Below the pieces are notes generated by a model. That model had not been told where the DNA came from. It did no database searches and saw only the letters and a list, made by a program, of their open reading frames with translations. DNA of 64,000 nucleotides from Diplonema papillatum. Taxonomy: Eukaryota > Euglenozoa > Diplonemea > Diplonemida > Diplonemidae. Below are positions 38,601 to 44,600 of the stretch, piece by piece (position 1 is the stretch's first letter; each line of letters begins with the position of its first letter). The translations under genes and the position numbers were made by a program. The stretch is taken from positions 1 through 64,000 of the forward strand of contig JAPJBO010000770.1 in the NCBI GenBank assembly GCA_030068145.1, given 5' to 3'.

Positions 38601-41600
38601 ATACTGATTGTTGTTCAGTAAAACCAACCTGTCCAGTCGAAACCCAGCTCACGTTCCCTGTTAGTGGTGAACAAGCCAACCCTTAGACAATTCTGCTTGT
38701 CTAGGTTAGGAAGAGTCCACATCGAAGGGTCGAAAAACAACATCGCAATGAACGCTTGGCTGCCACAAGCCCCCTTCCCTGTGGCAATTTTTCTGTCACC
38801 TCCGGCTTCATCCCTTGAACATAACTGGGGGGTTTCGATATCACAAGGCACTCCCACGTTTCCCGTTCTTTTTCGCCACCTGACCATCCCCTGCACTGGA
38901 TGCGGTAGAAGTCAAGGAAGAAGTGCCACAGAACAATCCACAGGTTGACATACCAGCCGTATCTGCACCAGTTGCACCTGCACCGGGTCCGACCAATTCT
39001 GAGTGCACTGAGACAACAGAAAATAGTCCACACCAGCCAGGAGTAGCGGCTTCAGCGTCCTCTTCAGCGCCAGCAAAGCAAAGCGCACCCACAGGGTGGC
39101 AGAGTGTGCTGGTTCACAAAACACTACACCAAACCGTGGCCTTTGAGAAACCATTGATCAGCCTCTTTTCCGTTTCAACAGCTCTTTTTTCTTGTTTTCA
39201 CTCTCTCTTTTTTGCTTGTTGGCAACCTTTCCATTCTATGCTGGGATAGGTCCACTTCCATAAAGTTAAATTTATCTCCAAAACCAGTCGACCTAAAGGG
39301 GGGGTAAGACCTACTATCCAGGGGGACCACAGGGCCCGAATACTTCGCTTCAGACGCTACCCAACTTTAAGCTATCTACTTTAGCACGCGGACACATTAA
39401 CCCACCATCAAACACACACACTCTCATATTCTGCTACTACAGGGGTTACCCATAATGAAGTTTCACCTAGCAGGCAATACTTCGATCCAGCCGTTATCCA
39501 CTTTAAGCCGTGCACTCTAACACACTTACATACCCGTTTCCAATACACAGCTCACGGCATCCGTTCTAGCTCTGTTCTTCAGCGACGAAGCCTGCGACGG
39601 TAGAGGATGGCGGTGGCTGCTGGGTGTTGTCGTTGTGCCCGCCATCGCGCACCTGCTGCTCCTGTTCCGGCTGCCCGAGACGCCCGTGTTCCTCGCGCGC
39701 AACGGGCGGGCCGAAGAGGCGCGGCGGCTCGCGCTGCTGCTGCACCCGGGGTGCGAGCCGTCGGCCGACGACTTGGCGCAGCCCGCCGCCGGCGACCACC
39801 GCCCGGCGTCCCTCGCCGACTTCTGCTCGCGGTACCGGCTCCCGGCCGCCACCGGCCTCGCGCTCTTCGCCCTGCAGCAGCTGCTCTCGCCAGTCGCCTT
39901 CGAAGCCGAGTGCCGCGTCCCGGGCACCGCGTCCATCGTATGCGTTTCCTTGGCACGAGGACCGACTGATCCATGTCTTTAGTAAGAGAATGCCCCGTAA
40001 AAGAACAAAGTAGAAAGCTACAGGTTTGACACGTAGACCGATACTTCTTTTGAAAAGAAACGGCGTTTCCATCCACCGCCAAAAAGAAGGAAACGGAAAC
40101 GGAAACGGAAACGGAAACGTTTCCAACGTTTCCATCCTACATAGCCCTAGGGGGGGGTAGGGGGGGGCAAACTCTGAAAACTGCGCCACTTAGCCTTTTT
40201 CTGGCGTTATAGTGCTTTTTAGGCCAATCTTTGAAAACCAACACCCTTTTTTCAGCACATGATGACTTTGTGGGGGGTGTTTGGCAGTCTGCAGTGCATA
40301 ATAGTGCCTTCTTGAGCCTTTTTGATGCATTTTCAGCCCCTTATAGGCCTCGGTCGCTCGGCGGGTCACAAACTCCCTGTGCAGCACCTGTGGTTCTGAT
40401 CTTGTCGAAAACACCCCAATCTGGACTGCACGGCAACCCCTGCTTAACGTGTAGGACGGGGGCCCAGGACCACTTGCACAATGCAGTGGACCTCGTGTCG
40501 GTCACATACGCTAAAAACGAAGTTACACGGATGCGCAACCACATGTGTCAGTAAACAGTGAAGTAAAAGTGACACAAAGTACGAAAAGGAATGAAAACAC
40601 ACTGCCCAGACCCTGCTCTAACAGCACAAAAGGAAACCCCCCCCTCCCCCGCCTCACAAGTCAAACGGAGACTTCAAAAAACCGACCGCTTACTACAAGA
40701 AACAGTCTAGCATGCATTCGTACTATCGTCCCTCGGGACTACTGACAGGCCTTCAACTACCCTGAGCAGCGCACTGTGCACGTGTTGCCATTCGCCGTGC
40801 TTGCACACATGGACGGGGACCACCGCGAGAGGTTGGCAACTCCGATTTAGATAGTTTAGACCCATGTCCAATTGCAGTCCGTCCACAAGACACCCTACTA
40901 CACGAAGGATGTACAGCTTTCAGGGATAGTTAGTTCCGACCTTCTAATCCACGAATAACGCTAGTTAACCCTTCCCCGCGTGAAAAGCGTTTCAAGGGTC
41001 TCTGCATCCGGGTTGCGGACTGTTCACGTATTCCCTTTCGGCAATCCTGCACGTCCTAGCAAGCTCGTCAGTGGCAGCTTTGAGGCAAGCAATTACACCT
41101 TGCCTCAGGACCGACTGACCGATTGCGTTTCCTCGGCACGGAAAGGGGGGAAGAAAGTGCAGCTTTTCAGGATAGTCAACCCTGTCCCCGCGTTAGTGTG
41201 TCCTGTCCTCAAAGCGAATCGTTTTCCCGAAGTTACGGATCCAGGTTGCCGACTTCCCTTACCTTCGGCCAGAGGCTTTTAGCCTAAGAGACCTATTGCG
41301 GATAACGGTACGGCCCGATGCAAGAGAACGAGATCTCCCCTGGGGTTTCCATGCACACCGCAAGACACCCTGCTACACGAAGAAAGTGCAGCTTTCCAGG
41401 ATAGTTAACCCTGTCCCCGCGTGAAGCGTTTCAAGGGCCAACCCTTCCTTCAACAAGAGACGACCGCATCATCCGGGGCCTGTGGACATCCGGGGCCTGT
41501 GGACACGTTTCCGATTGACCCAAGGAAGTAGGAAAGGTCAAGAAATAGTCCTTAGCGACGCTCGTCGGGTTTCTTTTTACGATGACCAGTAGTCTACCTC

Positions 41601-44600
41601 CTTTGCGAGCATACTTGTTGCAGCTAAAAAGGAACGCTGGCAGCGGTTTACTAACACTACTAAACAGTACGTTTTCGACGAAAGTTTCCGACCGATAGGA
41701 AAAATAAGGTCGCTTTTTTTAGTACTAACAATCTTGCGGGTTCCCCTTCAATGTATTTGTGCAGGCTAAAAAGACGCAGGCAGCGCGTTTTTGTGGTTGG
41801 TCAGAGTTCCTTACCTGAATACACACAGGGTAAATACAAGTGGGAAAACGATCAACGGCACGCACAAATAAAGCGCCAGCTTGGAACGAAAATGCTCGAC
41901 GATGCTGCCAGACAAAGACCCGAAGGGGTCCCAAGTGCTGTAACTACCGAACCACGTGTTGAACGGACGTGAGATCATGAGGGTCCACCCCTACACGACA
42001 AACCACCCAAACACAACAAACAACATACGGTGGTGTGAGTGACGAACAAAGCAGATTGCGTTTGCATTGTAGTTGCCCCTCTGCCTCTATATTTCCTCCC
42101 TTCCTTCGGAGTCAAAGCAACTACGTCGAGTGATTGATCCGCTCTCCCCCACCTGCTTTCAAGCTGACGAACTAGGCGTTGCCTCAACTGCAACCAAGCT
42201 TCCCCTATACACACAGCTCTTGAACCAGTTCGGAAGCTCCGATGAACCCGCGACGCTCTTGGAGAAGGTATGTGTGTTTCCCCAGTTCTTCGGGTATGCA
42301 CTCCGAGGAAGGATGCATGGTTGGCACAAAGGAGATAGGCGCTTTGTTTTGTTCGTGCGTGCCGGATGATCGTTTTCCTACTTGTATTTATGCCCTGTGT
42401 CGCCTTCTAGACTGTTTCGAGGTTTGAGGAATCCGGAGTGTCAACTTTCTCTCTGAAACCCCCGAGTGTCAGCTTCCACTCCTAAAAAATCAGGAGTGTC
42501 AACTTGAACTGTAAAAAATCAGGAGTGTCAACTTGAACTCTAAAAAATCAGGAGTGTCAACTTGAACTCTCTCCTGCATATCAAGCGAACTTTCCATCCA
42601 CAGAACCAAGCTTACGCCGGCGCGTCATGCTTGGTTGCCGTGCATGCACTGTGCATGGTGTTCGCGATCCAGATGACGACGCGGAGGCGGCTCCTGCTAG
42701 TAAGCACCGGGGGCTGCGCGGTGAGTTTGGTGTGCCTCGGGCTCCTCCAGGCCGCCCCTGCGCAGGTGGCTGCGCACTACGTCCTGCACACGACGGGGTT
42801 GAACTGCGTGCCGTGGGTGTGCGCCTGCGAGCTCTACGTCGCGAAGTACCACGCAATGCGGATGGTCCTTTGGCTCCCCTTTGAAACCCCTGCCTGATCA
42901 ACTCTTTCAGGTGTCAACTCCGCTTAAAAGCCCCGAGTGCCACATTACTCTAAAACCCCTGGACTTCAACTTTCTCTCTGAAACCCCCGAGTGTCAACTT
43001 TAACTCTAAAAATCAGGAGTGTCAACTTGAACTCTAAAAAAATCAGGAGTGTCAACTTGAACTCTAAAAAATCAGGAGTGTCAACTTGAACTCTAAAAAA
43101 ATCAGGAGTGTCAACTTGAACTCTAAAAAAATCAGGAGTGTCAACTTGAACTCTAAAAAAATCAGGAGTGTCAACTTGAACTCTAAAAAATCAGGAGTGT
43201 CAACTTTCACTCTCTCCTGCATATCAAGCGAACTTTCCATCCACAGAACCAAGCTTACGCCGGCGCGTCATGCTTGGTTGCCGTGCATGCACTGTGCATG
43301 GTGTTCGCGATCCAGATGACGACGCGGAGGCGGCTCCTGCTAGTAAGCACCGGGGGCTGCGCGGTGAGTTTGGTGTGCCTCGGGCTCCTCCAGGCCGCCC
43401 CTGCGCAGGTGGCTGCGCACTACGTCCTGCACACGACGGGGTTGAACTGCGTGCCGTGGGTGTGCGCCTGCGAGCTCTACGTCGCGAAGTACCACGCAAT
43501 GCGGATGGTCCTTTGGCTCCCCTTTGAAACCCCTGCCTGATCAACTCTTTCAGGTGTCAACTCCGCTTAAAAGCCCCGAGTGCCACATTACTCTAAAACC
43601 CCTGGACTTCAACTTTCTCTCTGAAACCCCCGAGTGTCAACTTTAACTCTAAAAATCAGGAGTGTCAACTTGAACTCTAAAAAATCAGGAGTGTCAACTT
43701 GAACTCTAAAAAATCAGGAGTGTCAACTTGAACTCTAAAAAAATCAGGAGTGTCAACTTGAACTCTAAAAAATCAGGAGTGTCAACTTGAACTCTAAAAA
43801 ATCAGGAGTGTCAACTTGAACTCTAAAAAATCAGGAGTGTCAACTTGAACTCTAAAAAATCAGGAGTGTCAACTTGAACTCTAAAAAATCAGGAGTGTCA
43901 ACTTGAACTCTAAAAAATCAGGAGTGTCAACTTGAACTCTAAAAAATCAGGAGTGTCAACTTGAACTCTAAAAAATCAGGAGTGTCAACTTGAACTCTAA
44001 AAAATCAGGAGTGTCAACTTGAACTCTAAAAAATCAGGAGTGTCAACTTGAACTCTAAAAAATCAGGAGTGTCAACTTGAACTCTAAAAAATCAGGAGTG
44101 TCAACTTGAACTCTAAAAAATCAGGAGTGTCAACTTGAACTCTAAAAAATCAGGAGTGTCAACTTGAACTCTAAAAAATCAGGAGTGTCAACTTGAACTC
44201 TAAAAAATCAGGAGTGTCAACTTGAACTCTAAAAAATCAGGAGTGTCAACTTGAACTCTAAAAAATCAGGAGTGTCAACTTGAACTCTAAAAAATCAGGA
44301 GTGTCAACTTGAACTCTAAAAAATCAGGAGTGTCAACTTGAACTCTAAAAAATCAGGAGTGTCAACTTGAACTCTAAAAAATCAGGAGTGTCAACTTGAA
44401 CTCTAAAAAATCAGGAGTGTCAACTTGAACTCTAAAAAATCAGGAGTGTCAACTTGAACTCTAAAAAATCAGGAGTGTCAACTTGAACTCTAAAAAATCA
44501 GGAGTGTCAACTTGAACTCTAAAAAATCAGGAGTGTCAACTTGAACTCTAAAAAATCAGGAGTGTCAACTTGAACTCTAAAAAATCAGGAGTGTCAACTT

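Noticed and set aside
38923-39249. 108-codon Pro/Ser/Thr-rich frame in MFS intron 3
   Set aside because: Low-complexity composition, no homology to any other element here and no splice context.
39607-39982. Overlapping frames in all three + strand phases and on the minus strand
   Set aside because: High GC keeps all frames open; only the phase that joins exons 3 and 5 gives the PETPVFL and QQ transporter motifs.
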